A DNA stretch of 64,000 nt from the NCBI RefSeq assembly GCF_009932725.1, contig NZ_BLJU01000002.1, positions 1-64,000 of the forward strand. Reading direction: 5' to 3'. Both the position numbers and the translations under genes were made by a program. The notes beneath the pieces are model-generated. The model did no database searches. It was not told the origin of the DNA and saw nothing but the letters and a program-made list of their open reading frames with translations. Below are positions 27,073-35,837 of the stretch, one piece after another (the stretch's first letter is position 1; every line of letters starts with the position of its first letter). The stretch comes from Pseudomonas yangonensis. GTDB lineage: Bacteria > Pseudomonadota > Gammaproteobacteria > Pseudomonadales > Pseudomonadaceae.

Positions 27073-27882
27073 ATGTCCGACAACAAGATCCGCAACGATT
27101 CCTGCAAGAACAATCCCCGCAAACCCGTCGTGTTGATGTCCATGGGCGCTCAAGAGCGCAAGGGCCACGACTATCAAGTAATGACCCATAAATACATCCA
27201 GCCTCTGGTTGAGTTCTCCGGTTGCGTGCCGATGCTGGTGCCCACCTGCTGTGGCACCGCGGACCTCGAGCAGTATCTGGACATGGCCGATGGCGTGTAC
27301 CTGACCGGGGCCGGCAGCAATATCGATCCAGCGCTCTACGGGCAGGAGAACGAAACGCCGAACAAGGGCCAGGATCGTGACCGCGACCTGTTCGACCTGC
27401 CGCTGATTCGTGCCGCCATCGCCCGTGGCCTGCCGATCTTCGGCATCTGTCGGGGCATGCAGGAAATCAACGTGGCGCTGGGCGGCGACATCTATCAGAA
27501 GGTCTACGCCGAGCCCGGCTTCAACGATCATCGCGAAAATCCCGATGACCCGGTCGAGGTGCAGTACGCACCCAGCCACAGCGTGCGCCCGGTACCCGGA
27601 AGCTGGTTCGCCGAGTTGCTGGGCAAGGACGAGATTCAGGTCAACTCCCTGCATGGCCAGGCCATCCGCAACCTGGGCAAGGGCCTGGAGGTTCTGGCCA
27701 CCGCCGAGGATGGGCTGATCGAGGCGGTTCACGCGCCGAGCCTGTCGCCTTTCCTGTTCGCGGTGCAGTGGCACCCGGAATGGCAGGCGGCGCTGAACCC
27801 GGACTCGGTGAAGATCTTCCAGGCATTCGGTGACGCCTGTCACCGCCGTGTGGCCTCGCGCAACAGCCGTCAGGCTGCCTGA
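27073..27882 (+). CDS. Gamma-glutamyl-GABA hydrolase-like (peptidase C26) protein
   Basis: A 269-residue class I glutamine-amidotransferase-fold hydrolase of the PuuD/SpuA type. The nucleophile elbow is GICRGMQEINVALGG (Cys near residue 135), and the catalytic His-Glu pair lies in QWHPEWQA. PuuD-type enzymes release GABA from gamma-glutamyl-GABA in polyamine catabolism. No gamma-glutamyl-polyamine synthetase or other puu/pau gene is adjacent, so the substrate is inferred from family only. Confidence 0.88.
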   Translation: MSDNKIRNDSCKNNPRKPVVLMSMGAQERKGHDYQVMTHKYIQPLVEFSGCVPMLVPTCCGTADLEQYLDMADGVYLTGAGSNIDPALYGQENETPNKGQDRDRDLFDLPLIRAAIARGLPIFGICRGMQEINVALGGDIYQKVYAEPGFNDHRENPDDPVEVQYAPSHSVRPVPGSWFAELLGKDEIQVNSLHGQAIRNLGKGLEVLATAEDGLIEAVHAPSLSPFLFAVQWHPEWQAALNPDSVKIFQAFGDACHRRVASRNSRQAA

Positions 27883-27905
27883 CCCCGCTCAGCCGTCGGC
27901 CCTTA

Positions 27906-28379
27906 TCAGTAAGGGCTTGGCGGCTGTGGCCAGTTCAGGGTGCCGCTGTCGCTGAAGCGGCGGGTGCCGAACAGGCCGTCTGCCAGCTTGCCGCGCAGCC
28001 TGTAAGGCACCTCTTGGCCCGGTTGGTAGCCGGCCACGCCCCAGGCTTGGCGCATCACCGAAAACGCGGAAATGCTCACCGGCACGCTTACCACCGTTTC
28101 ACCGAAGCGCGGCACGCTGCCGCTCTGGTCGCTGACGCCACTGGCCAGCGGCTGGCCGTTGACGTCCAGATCCAGCGCCATGCCGTTGAAGCTTACCGCG
28201 CTGTCGTTGGGGTTCTGCACCCGCAGCTTGACCGCAAAGCGCACCTCCAGGCCCTGACCGGGCAAGGGCTCCAGGCCGACCAGATCGACCCGCAGCGGAT
28301 CACGATTGCCCAGGCTGGCACAGGCGCTGAGGCCGGCCACGAGCAGGCTGACGAGGCAAAGACGGAGCAGGCGGGGCAT
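27906..28379 (-). CDS. LEA type 2 family lipoprotein
   Basis: A 157-residue protein with a lipobox (VAGLSAC, Cys20) and a water-stress/hypersensitive-response (LEA_2) domain: VKLRVQNPNDSAVSFNGMALDLDVNGQPLASGVSD. The domain is an Ig-like beta sandwich; bacterial members are envelope proteins of unknown role, sometimes stress-linked. It is convergent with the amidotransferase-like gene 23 bases away. Confidence 0.87.
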   Translation of the reverse strand: MPRLLRLCLVSLLVAGLSACASLGNRDPLRVDLVGLEPLPGQGLEVRFAVKLRVQNPNDSAVSFNGMALDLDVNGQPLASGVSDQSGSVPRFGETVVSVPVSISAFSVMRQAWGVAGYQPGQEVPYRLRGKLADGLFGTRRFSDSGTLNWPQPPSPY

Positions 28380-28433
28380 GGCGATCTTCCCTGGATTTTG
28401 TGGGTTCAGGATAGAAGACCGCTGCGCGCGCCA

Positions 28434-29279
28434 TTAGCTCCCGGCACGTTGCCGGCTGCCCAGTACCAGCGCGATCCCGCCGAGCACGGCAACGGCGCTG
28501 AGCAGCAGACGCAGGCTCAGCGCTTCGCCCAGCAGCAGGCTGCCGCCGAGTGCGGCGAGAATCGGTACGCTCAATTGCACCGTGGCCGCCTGGCTGGCGC
28601 GCAGGCCGGGCAGGGCGCTGTACCAGATGGCGTAGCCGATGCCCGAGGTCAGCGCGCCGGACAGCAGTGCGTAGAACAGGCCGGGCCCGTCCCAGTCGAG
28701 CTGTCCCCATAGTAGCGCCGTCAGCAGCAACGCCAGCGGTGTGGCGCGCATGAAATTGCCGGCGGTTACTGCCAGCGGATCACCCTGGCCGCGACCAAGC
28801 AGGGAGTACGCACCCCAGGCGATACCGGCCAGTAGCATCAGCAGTGCGGCCTGCGGCGGTGGTGCGCTGGCGCCCGGTAGCAGCAGCGCCAGCAGGCCTG
28901 CGGTGGCCAGTGCTGTACCGAGGCTGGCGGCGAGGCCCAGGCGTTCGCCGCGCAGCAAGCCCCAGAACAGCATGCTCAACTGCACCGCACCGAACAGCAG
29001 CAGGGCGCCGGCACCGGTATCCAGTTGCAGGTAGGCGAAGGAAAAGGCGGCCGCATAGGTGAACAGCGCCAGCGCGCCAGGCCAGTTGCCGGCCATGGGC
29101 TGCGTGCCTTGTCGCAGTTTCAGCAGCAGCCAAAGGGTCACCGCGCCGCAGAGCAGGCGAATGGCGGTGAAGCTGGCTGCGTCGATTTCGGTTTCACGCA
29201 GTGCCAGGCGGCACAGCAGCGAGTTGCCGGCGAAGGCCAGCATGGCGAGGGTGGTGAGCAGCAGGATACGCGCAGGCAT
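28434..29279 (-). CDS. EamA-family (DMT) transporter
   Basis: A 281-residue, ten-helix drug/metabolite transporter made of two EamA repeats; the first begins LAFAGNSLLCRLALRE and the second LLMLLAGIAWGAYSLLGRG. The substrate is unknown; members export amino acids or metabolites. The frame is open to 29381, but ATG 29279 has AAGGATG upstream and starts at the first helix. Confidence 0.88.
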   Translation of the reverse strand: MPARILLLTTLAMLAFAGNSLLCRLALRETEIDAASFTAIRLLCGAVTLWLLLKLRQGTQPMAGNWPGALALFTYAAAFSFAYLQLDTGAGALLLFGAVQLSMLFWGLLRGERLGLAASLGTALATAGLLALLLPGASAPPPQAALLMLLAGIAWGAYSLLGRGQGDPLAVTAGNFMRATPLALLLTALLWGQLDWDGPGLFYALLSGALTSGIGYAIWYSALPGLRASQAATVQLSVPILAALGGSLLLGEALSLRLLLSAVAVLGGIALVLGSRQRAGS

Positions 29280-29399
29280 CGTCCATCCTTGGGTGAAGGT
29301 CTGGTGATGCCTTGCAGCTAACCATGCCAGGCGGGTGCTGGGCATTGGCAGAAGGTCGCAAGTGACTGCGACCTTGGCCATTCACCCGCTGGGCATCGA

Positions 29400-30206
29400 T
29401 CAGAAGTGCGCCTTGACCAGCAGGCTCGCGGTGTTCTGGTCGGTCGGGCCAACGAAGTTGTCGCTGACGAAGCCGCCGTCCTTGATGCCGTACTTGTTCT
29501 TCCAGTAATCGTACTCGATGCCGACGTAGAGCTGTTTCTCGCCCCACTTCATGGCCTTGCCCAGGTCGTACTTGATCTGCGGATTGAAGTGCAGGTTGGC
29601 GTGGTAGTCGCCACGGCGGTTGCTGTCGTTGTCCACCACCCAGTCCATGAAACCGTCGATGAGGATGTCGGACTCGCCGACCGCAATGGTGTAGCTCCAC
29701 ACCGGGGTGATCTGCCAGACGTTCTTGCCTGGGCGGCTGCCGTCCGGCTTGCGCAGGTAGGTATTGAGCTGGAAGTAGTCGAAACCGGGGATATCCAGGT
29801 CGAAAGCCGGACCGAGCAGATAGGCATCGACGTCCTTCTCGCCGAACTCGTAGGTGAAGGCCAGCAGCACGTCCTTGATCGGGCCGAAGGACAGGTCGGC
29901 ACCGCTGATCTTGCCGAACGACAGGCGCGGGCTGAATTCACCGTAGTAGGTGTGGCCGTCGCCGTTACCGTTGCGTGCGTCGGTGTTGTACTTGATCAGG
30001 TCGGTAAAGAAGAACAGGTCACCGAAGCTCCAGCCGCTGGCGTGCTCGAAGGTAACGGTCTGCTGGATCTCCGGATCGATCTTGAAGTCCTGCCCATAAA
30101 GGTAGGTCAGGCTGTTGTTCTGCCAATGCAACAGATCGCCGGCGATGGCCTGGCCGCCGGCCAGCAGACCGCTGGCGAGCACCAGCGAAGAGAGGGTGCG
30201 GTTCAT
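29400..30206 (-). CDS. Tsx-like outer-membrane channel
   Basis: A 268-residue outer-membrane beta barrel. A signal peptide ends at GGQAIA-GD (about 22). LHWQNNSLTYLYGQDFKIDPEIQQTVTFEHASGW and the alternating aromatic strands match the nucleoside-specific channel (Tsx/OmpK) family, and the last residue is Phe, the usual BAM signal. Tsx in E. coli takes up nucleosides; here the substrate is inferred from family. Confidence 0.9.
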   Translation of the reverse strand: MNRTLSSLVLASGLLAGGQAIAGDLLHWQNNSLTYLYGQDFKIDPEIQQTVTFEHASGWSFGDLFFFTDLIKYNTDARNGNGDGHTYYGEFSPRLSFGKISGADLSFGPIKDVLLAFTYEFGEKDVDAYLLGPAFDLDIPGFDYFQLNTYLRKPDGSRPGKNVWQITPVWSYTIAVGESDILIDGFMDWVVDNDSNRRGDYHANLHFNPQIKYDLGKAMKWGEKQLYVGIEYDYWKNKYGIKDGGFVSDNFVGPTDQNTASLLVKAHF

Positions 30207-30561
30207 GGAAGCTCCTGGTGGTTAAGACGTGTCGTTATGGTTGTTAAACCTGTCCGCCTGGTCAGGCTGGTGCTGCCAGAGCAAAAACGGCGCCAATTCT
30301 GGTGATTGCTGATATCCGTTGCAATTCAATTGGATGCGAAGCTCTTTCGGATGTTTGTGATTGGCTTTTCTGCACCCTTTCTGACCGGGAGGACAAGTGC
30401 AGCCATAACTTGGTGCGCAACCCTTCTGGTCGATGCAGTGCTGCTGCTTCCCGCTGTGCTTGTTTATTTTGATTATGGTTGTAATATGATAATTGAATTA
30501 TGGTTGTAATCTAATCAGTGAGAGGATGTCCTCTCACTCATCACACCCCTGGAGAATCACC
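30207..30561. other. Divergent promoter region between the Tsx-like gene and the SDR gene
   Basis: A 355-base region. The right half becomes A/T-rich and contains two direct repeats of ATTATGGTTGTAAT (30472-30485 and 30497-30510). A 67-codon ORF at 30306-30509 covers this regulatory sequence and lacks a convincing ribosome-binding site, so it is not called. Confidence 0.6.
30460..30510 (+). promoter_or_regulatory. SDR promoter with duplicated regulator motif
   Basis: TTGTTT (30460-30465) and TAATAT (30482-30487), 16 bases apart, form a plausible sigma-70 promoter. The motif ATTATGGTTGTAAT occurs at 30472-30485, overlapping the spacer and -10, and again 25 bases later at 30497-30510. A third copy, ATTATGGTTGAAAT, lies at 32612-32625 upstream of the MFS gene. 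ATTA-N6-TAAT gives partial dyad symmetry. The nearby TetR-family regulator is the natural candidate; this is inference. Confidence 0.55.
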
Positions 30562-31356
30562 ATGAATACCCAAGCCACCCGCGGGACCGCTTTGATCACA
30601 GGCGCCTCAACCGGTATCGGCGCGACCTATGCCGAGCGCCTGGCCCGGCGCGGTCACGATCTGCTGCTGGTGGCACGCGATGCCCAGCGCCTCGATACCC
30701 TGGGCAAGCGCCTCGGTGCCGAGTACGGCGTTGCGGTCGAGGTAATGCCTGCCGATCTGACCCACAAGGACGACGTGCTCAAGGTAGAGCAGCGCCTGAG
30801 AGGGGATTCGACTATCACTCTGCTGATCAACAATGCCGGGGTTGCCATGAACGGCACGCTGGCGGCCGCCGATCTGGATCAGGCCGAGGCGATGATTCAG
30901 CTCAATGTAGTGACCTTGACTCGTCTGGCCGCCGCCGCGGCAGCCAATTTCTCCGCCGCCGGACGTGGCGGCATCATCAACCTTGGCTCGGTGGTGGCTC
31001 TGGCGCCCGAGATGTTCAACGCCGTATACAGCGCGACCAAGGCTTACGTACTGAGCCTGACTCAAACGCTGGCTGGCGAGCTGCGCGAGCGCGGGGTGCA
31101 ACTGCAGGCGGTGATGCCGGGCGTGACCCGCACCGAAATCTGGGAACGCAGCGGCACCGATGCCTCGGCGCTGCCGCCGTCGATGATCATGGAAGTGGGG
31201 GAAATGGTCGACGCGGCACTCGCCGGCTTCGATCAGAAGGAGCTGGTGACCATTCCGTCGCTGCCTGACGCCGCCGATTGGGATGCCTTCGTCAAGGCGC
31301 GCGCAGCGTTGGGGCCGAATCTGTCGCGCAATCAGGCGGCTGCGCGCTACAAGTGA
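30562..31356 (+). CDS. Short-chain dehydrogenase/reductase
   Basis: A 264-residue classical SDR. ITGASTGIGATYAERLARRGHDLLLVARD is the NADP-type cofactor loop, NNAG follows at about residue 91, and the active-site YSATK is present. The ATG at 30562 has GGAG nine bases upstream. Substrate unknown. It is followed by a convergent TetR-type regulator and preceded by a duplicated operator-like motif. Confidence 0.9.
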   Translation: MNTQATRGTALITGASTGIGATYAERLARRGHDLLLVARDAQRLDTLGKRLGAEYGVAVEVMPADLTHKDDVLKVEQRLRGDSTITLLINNAGVAMNGTLAAADLDQAEAMIQLNVVTLTRLAAAAAANFSAAGRGGIINLGSVVALAPEMFNAVYSATKAYVLSLTQTLAGELRERGVQLQAVMPGVTRTEIWERSGTDASALPPSMIMEVGEMVDAALAGFDQKELVTIPSLPDAADWDAFVKARAALGPNLSRNQAAARYK

Positions 31357-31402
31357 TGCCAAGCGGCGCACCCGGGCTGCAGGGTGCGCCAAGTGGCTCG
31401 CG

Positions 31403-31969
31403 TTACTGCTTCTGCGCCTGTTCGATCAGCAGGCGTCGAGTCGTTTTCAGCAGGCGGTCGGACAGTTCCGGGTCCTTGACGCTGCGCGACAGCAGCAAGG
31501 CGCCGACCATGGCCGAGAGCATCAGCACACTTTCATCTTTCGCATCATCGCCTGGCAGATTGTTCTCGATCAGCGCCAGGCGGTTACGCACCATCGCATC
31601 GGTGGTGGCGCTGGGCTCGCCACGCTGGCCCAGCTCCGCAGACATGGTCGGCAGTGGGCAGCCAGCGCCCGGATTGGCGCGGTGCGCACTGGATAAATAG
31701 TTCGCGATAAAGTTCGGCAGCGGTGCCTCGGCATCCTTCTCCAATGCCTCGGTGCTGCTGGCCAGTTCCTGCACGGCATGTTGCAGGGCGGTTTCCACCA
31801 GATCGTCCTTGGATTTGAAATGGGCGTAGAAGCCGCCGTGGGTCAGGCCCAATGCCTTCATCAGCGGCTGCAGGCCGGTAGCGCCGACACCGTCGCGGCG
31901 AAAACGCAGGGCCGCTTCCTCGATGATGCGTTGATGAGTCCTGGCCTTGTGGTCTTCCGAATAGCGCAT
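31403..31969 (-). CDS. TetR/AcrR-family transcriptional regulator
   Basis: A 188-residue TetR-type repressor. The N-terminal HTH is clear (HQRIIEEAALRFRRDGVGATGLQPLMKALGLTHGGFYAHFKSKDDLV, about 12-58); the C-terminal ligand domain has an early Cys (GAGCPL) common in this TetR subgroup. It lies 29 bases downstream of the thioesterase gene on the same strand and probably shares its transcript. The likely targets are the SDR and thioesterase/MFS promoters with the ATTATGGTTG motif. Confidence 0.9.
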   Translation of the reverse strand: MRYSEDHKARTHQRIIEEAALRFRRDGVGATGLQPLMKALGLTHGGFYAHFKSKDDLVETALQHAVQELASSTEALEKDAEAPLPNFIANYLSSAHRANPGAGCPLPTMSAELGQRGEPSATTDAMVRNRLALIENNLPGDDAKDESVLMLSAMVGALLLSRSVKDPELSDRLLKTTRRLLIEQAQKQ

Positions 31970-31998
31970 GGGCTTTCCCGTCGTTCAGATGCTGCTCG

Positions 31999-32568
31999 TC
32001 ATCTTACACCTGTGTCGCTGTTCTGGCGTGGGGCATTCATGTCGAGAATCAGGCAGGTGGTGGAGGCCACGGCGTAGAGGCGTTCGTCGACGTCGTACAG
32101 GCGTCCCTCGGCCAGGGCGGTGGAACGACCGAGGTGAATGATGCGGCCCTCGGCGCGCACCGGGCCGGCCTCGCTGCGCAGCGCACGGATATAGCTCACC
32201 CGCAAGTCGGCGGTGGTGTAACCCTGACCTGGTTTGAGCAGGGTATGCACCGCGCAGCCCATGCAGGAGTCGAGCAGGGTAGCGATGTAGCCGCCGTGCA
32301 CGCTGCCCAGCGGGTTGTAATGACGGTGATCCGGCGAGCCCTGGAATATGAACAGGCCGCTGGCCCATTGCACCGGAGTGAAGTCGAGGACGCTGTTGAT
32401 CGGCGGGGAGGGCAGGTCGCCGCGACCGATGGCGTCGAAGAAATCCATTGGCCTCATGGCGGCCACCTCGGCCAGGCTGAGGGTGCCGGGCGCGGCGAGC
32501 TGGCTGCGAATGGCCTTTTCCTCGGCGATCCAGGTGGCGAGACGGGCATCTCGTGAAAGGTCGGTCAT
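31999..32568 (-). CDS. PaaI-type hotdog thioesterase
   Basis: A 189-residue hotdog-fold protein. GSVHGGYIATLLDSCMGCAVHTLL carries the family's HGG motif; TTADLRVSYIRAL and VRAEGRIIHLGRSTALAEGRLYD complete the domain after an N-terminal extension of about 70 residues. PaaI-like enzymes hydrolyse acyl- or aryl-CoA thioesters; the substrate is unknown. It heads a probable operon with the TetR gene and is divergent from the MFS gene. Confidence 0.87.
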   Translation of the reverse strand: MTDLSRDARLATWIAEEKAIRSQLAAPGTLSLAEVAAMRPMDFFDAIGRGDLPSPPINSVLDFTPVQWASGLFIFQGSPDHRHYNPLGSVHGGYIATLLDSCMGCAVHTLLKPGQGYTTADLRVSYIRALRSEAGPVRAEGRIIHLGRSTALAEGRLYDVDERLYAVASTTCLILDMNAPRQNSDTGVR

Positions 32569-32611
32569 GCGGGCTCCAAGTAAATATGATGGACGACATT
32601 TAATGCTTCAT

Positions 32612-32625
32612 ATTATGGTTGAAAT
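32612..32625. promoter_or_regulatory. Third copy of the ATTATGGTTG motif
   Basis: ATTATGGTTGAAAT lies in the 95-base divergent region between the thioesterase/TetR genes and the MFS gene. It matches 13 of 14 bases of the two copies upstream of the SDR gene about 2.1 kb away. Confidence 0.5.
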
Positions 32626-32663
32626 ATAAATAGCCGCCAGTCGTTGTCGAACGGAGCTTTGCC

Positions 32664-33863
32664 ATGCAGCCGTCCCGCGTCCTGTTGATCATCCTGATGC
32701 TACTCACCGCGCTCGGGGAAACCTCCACGCAGTTGCTGATCCCCGCACTGGGCGAGCTTGAGCGCGGGCTGCACGCCCAGCCCGGCAGCAGCCTGCTGGC
32801 GTTGTCGTTGTTCGTCGGTGCTTTCGGCCTAGGCCAGCTGTGGCTCGGGCCGCTGTCGGATCGCCTGGGGCGCCGGCCGGTATTGCTCGTCGGCCTCAGC
32901 CTCTATCTGCTGGCGACTCTTGGCATGCTGCTGGCGCCGAATATCGAGGTGCTGATCGGCATGCGCGTGCTGCAGGGCCTGGGCGCCTGCGCGGCGCTGG
33001 TGCTGGCGCGTGCCATCGTGCGTGACGTATGGCAGGAGCGGGCAGGACCGGCCCTGGCGCTGACCGTGCTGGGCATGTTCGCCGCCATCGTCCTGTCGCC
33101 GGTGGTCGGTGGGCTGCTGACCCAGTACGGCGGCTGGCGTGCGCCTCTGCTGGCCACCCTGGTGCTTGGCAGCCTGGCCCTGCTATCCGTTTTTGGCGGC
33201 TATCGCGAGACGCATCTGCAACCTGATCCGCATGCCGGTCGCCTCAAGGGGCTGCTGGCCAACTATCTGCAGGTTTGGCCCAGCTGCCGCGCGCTGGCGC
33301 TGACCATCGCCTGCACCTACGGCGCGATGTTCGTCGTGGTGGCCGGCTCGTCGTCGGTATACATCGGGCTGCTGGGGCTGAGCGCCGCGCAGTACGGGCT
33401 GACCTTTGCCCTGATCGTTTCCGGCTTGCTCGGCGGTGCGCTGTTCACCCTGCGCAACGTGCAGCGCATGGGGCCGCAACGGGTAGTCGGCATCGGCGTG
33501 GCGGTGGTGCTGCTCGGGGCGTTGCTGACCCTGGCGGTTTATCAGTTGTCCGGTCTGTCGCTACTGGGACTGTCGTTACCGCAGGTACTGGTGACGCTGG
33601 GCGGTGGCATGCTGCTGCCCGCCGCCGTGGCCGGCGCGGTGATTCCCAATCCGCAGCGTGCCGGACTGGCGGCGGGGCTGATGGGGTTCTCGCAGATGGC
33701 CGGCGCCACTCTGTCGGGCCTGCTGCTCGGCGCGCTGCAGGATGGCTCGGCCTGGCCTATGGTTGCTCTGAACGCGCTGTTCGCCATGCTGGCGTTTCTG
33801 TTCTTCCACCTTCTGCGTACCCGCCCGGTCGTTACGGCTGCGGTGGCCGGCAAACTTCCCTGA
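32664..33863 (+). CDS. MFS multidrug transporter, Bcr/CflA type
   Basis: A 399-residue 12-helix exporter. LGPLSDRLGRRPVLLVGLSLYLLAT is the loop 2-3 signature, and LQGLGACAALVLARAIVRDVWQ is the motif-C-containing segment typical of proton-coupled drug exporters of the Bcr/CflA group. Substrate unknown. Its position next to a TetR regulator gene fits inducible efflux. lpd begins 15 bases downstream, so they may be co-transcribed. Confidence 0.9.
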   Translation: MQPSRVLLIILMLLTALGETSTQLLIPALGELERGLHAQPGSSLLALSLFVGAFGLGQLWLGPLSDRLGRRPVLLVGLSLYLLATLGMLLAPNIEVLIGMRVLQGLGACAALVLARAIVRDVWQERAGPALALTVLGMFAAIVLSPVVGGLLTQYGGWRAPLLATLVLGSLALLSVFGGYRETHLQPDPHAGRLKGLLANYLQVWPSCRALALTIACTYGAMFVVVAGSSSVYIGLLGLSAAQYGLTFALIVSGLLGGALFTLRNVQRMGPQRVVGIGVAVVLLGALLTLAVYQLSGLSLLGLSLPQVLVTLGGGMLLPAAVAGAVIPNPQRAGLAAGLMGFSQMAGATLSGLLLGALQDGSAWPMVALNALFAMLAFLFFHLLRTRPVVTAAVAGKLP

Positions 33864-33878
33864 TTCGAGGACAAAGCA

Positions 33879-35279
33879 ATGAGCAGCTATGACGTGGTCA
33901 TCATCGGCGCCGGACCCGGCGGTTACAACGCCGCCATTCGGGCTGGCCAACTGGGCCTGAAGGTGGCCTGCGTGGAAGGACGCGAAACCCTCGGCGGTAC
34001 CTGCCTGAACGTCGGTTGCATGCCGTCCAAGGCGCTGCTGCATGCCTCCGAACTCTACGAGGCGGCGGCCGGTGGTGAGCTCAGTGCGCTGGGTGTGGAA
34101 GTCACACCAACGCTCAACCTGGCGCAGATGATGAAGCAGAAGGAAGGCAGCGTCGAAGCGCTGACCAAGGGTGTTGAATTCCTGTTTCGCAAGAACAAGG
34201 TGGAATGGGTCAAGGGCTGGGCACGCATCGACGGCCCTGGCCGTGTGCAGGTCAAGCTGCACGAGGGGGGCGAGCGCCTGCTGGAGACGAAGAACATCGT
34301 CATCGCCACAGGCTCGGAGCCGACACCCTTGCCTGGCGTGAGCATCGACAATGCGCGCATTCTCGACTCCACCGGTGCGCTGTCGCTGCCCGAGGTGCCC
34401 AAGCATCTGGTGGTGATCGGTGCCGGGGTGATCGGCCTGGAGCTGGGCTCGGTATGGCGCCGCCTGGGCAGCCAGGTCACGGTGGTGGAGTACCTCGAAC
34501 GCATCTGCCCCGGCCTGGATGGCGAGACTGCCAAGACCCTGCAGCGCACCTTGGGCAAACAGGGCATGAGCTTCAAGCTGGGTACCAAGGTCACCGGCGC
34601 GAAGACGAGCAAGTCCGGCGTGATCCTGAGTCTGGAGCCTGCTGCTGGTGGCGCGAGTGAAACCCTGGACGCCGATTACGTGCTGGTAGCCATTGGCCGG
34701 CGTCCCTATACCAAGGGGCTCGGCCTGGAGAGTGTCGGCCTGAATACCGACAAGCGCGGCATGCTGGACAACGAAAAATACCAGAGCGGCGTACCCGGTG
34801 TGTGGGTGATCGGTGACGTCACTTCCGGACCGATGCTCGCCCACAAGGCTGAAGACGAGGCTGTGGCCTGTATCGAACGCATCGCCGGGCATAAGGCAGA
34901 GGTCAACTACGGGGTGATTCCAGGCGTGATCTATACGCGCCCAGAGGTGGCCAGCGTCGGCAAGGGCGAGGAGGAGCTGAAGGCAGAGGGACGTGCCTAC
35001 AAGGTCGGCAAGTTTCCCTTTACCGCCAACAGCCGGGCGAAGATCAACCACGAGACCGAAGGCTTCGTGAAGATCCTCGCTGACGCCAACACCGACCAGA
35101 TTCTCGGCGTGCACATGATCGGCCCGAGCGTGGGCGAGCTGATCGGCGAGTACTGCGTGGCCATGGAGTTCTCCGCCTCGGCCGAGGACATCGCGCTGAC
35201 CTGCCACCCGCACCCGACCCGCTCCGAGGCCGGGCGCCAGGCGGCGATGGGCGTGCATGGATGGACGATGCAGGCGTGA
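33879..35279 (+). CDS. lpd: Dihydrolipoyl dehydrogenase
   Basis: A 466-residue FAD-disulfide oxidoreductase that reoxidises dihydrolipoamide in 2-oxoacid dehydrogenase or glycine-cleavage complexes. GAGPGGYNAAIRAGQLGL binds FAD, GGTCLNVGCMPSK holds the redox disulfide, GAGVIGLELGSVWRRLG binds NAD, and the C-terminal HPHPTRSE carries the catalytic His-Glu. No E1 or E2 gene is nearby, so it resembles the stand-alone extra Lpd copy of pseudomonads (Lpd3 type). Confidence 0.95.
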   Translation: MSSYDVVIIGAGPGGYNAAIRAGQLGLKVACVEGRETLGGTCLNVGCMPSKALLHASELYEAAAGGELSALGVEVTPTLNLAQMMKQKEGSVEALTKGVEFLFRKNKVEWVKGWARIDGPGRVQVKLHEGGERLLETKNIVIATGSEPTPLPGVSIDNARILDSTGALSLPEVPKHLVVIGAGVIGLELGSVWRRLGSQVTVVEYLERICPGLDGETAKTLQRTLGKQGMSFKLGTKVTGAKTSKSGVILSLEPAAGGASETLDADYVLVAIGRRPYTKGLGLESVGLNTDKRGMLDNEKYQSGVPGVWVIGDVTSGPMLAHKAEDEAVACIERIAGHKAEVNYGVIPGVIYTRPEVASVGKGEEELKAEGRAYKVGKFPFTANSRAKINHETEGFVKILADANTDQILGVHMIGPSVGELIGEYCVAMEFSASAEDIALTCHPHPTRSEAGRQAAMGVHGWTMQA

Positions 35280-35425
35280 GAACGGAAAGGGGCGGCCCAG
35301 CCCAGACCTTGCGCGCCGGGCGTTGAGCCGAATGACTGATGGCATAGGTGCGGGCGGCACGCCCTACCTGGAGACGCGTGGCCCGGATGCAGTCCAGGCC
35401 CCGTTATCCTGATGGGCGTGCTGTT

Positions 35426-35791
35426 TCAGGGCACGTGATCGAGGTTCACCGGTTCGCCCGGTTGGACGTGCAGCTTGTTGCGGATATCGGCGAACACCTT
35501 GTCGTACTCGTCATGGCCACGCATGACCGGGCTGCTGTTGGGCGGCAGGCCATGGCGGGCGGCGATGCGGGTGGCGACGCTGGCAAAATTGAAGGCTACG
35601 TCGCGGTGCAGCTCGAAGGTTTCTTCGAAGTGCCGACCGTCCACTTCGCCGACCATGCGCATATGCAGCATTGGTCCCTGCTGTGGGTCGTTGCGCACTT
35701 CGTAGTAGAAGTCCACCGAGAAGGGCGGCGCCAGGCGCAGGCCTTCAGGGCGGTCTAGGTTATCGCGGTGCAGATGGCCTGGTGTGAACAT
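35426..35791 (-). CDS. DUF5064-family protein
   Basis: A 121-residue protein of a small Pseudomonas-restricted family (N-terminus MFTPGHLHRDNL; body FSVDFYYEVRNDPQQGPMLHMRMVGEVDG; ELHRDVAFNFASVATRIA). No function known. It is convergent with lpd and lies just downstream of arcC on the same strand, 46 bases away, but has no obvious link to arginine catabolism. A degenerate REP (CCCGGATGCAGTCC at about 35394) lies in the gap toward lpd. Confidence 0.78.
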   Translation of the reverse strand: MFTPGHLHRDNLDRPEGLRLAPPFSVDFYYEVRNDPQQGPMLHMRMVGEVDGRHFEETFELHRDVAFNFASVATRIAARHGLPPNSSPVMRGHDEYDKVFADIRNKLHVQPGEPVNLDHVP

Positions 35792-35837
35792 TTCTTTGCT
35801 CCTGCGAGACGCGACAAGGCCTTGGCCTCGTCACGGA

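Noticed and set aside
30306-30509. 67-codon ORF in the Tsx-SDR intergenic region
   Set aside because: Overlaps the promoter and repeated operator motif, has no good ribosome-binding site and unusual codon use.
33576-35360. 594-codon minus-strand ORF opposite lpd and the MFS gene
   Set aside because: Spans two well-supported genes in antisense; composition typical of GC-rich shadow frames.
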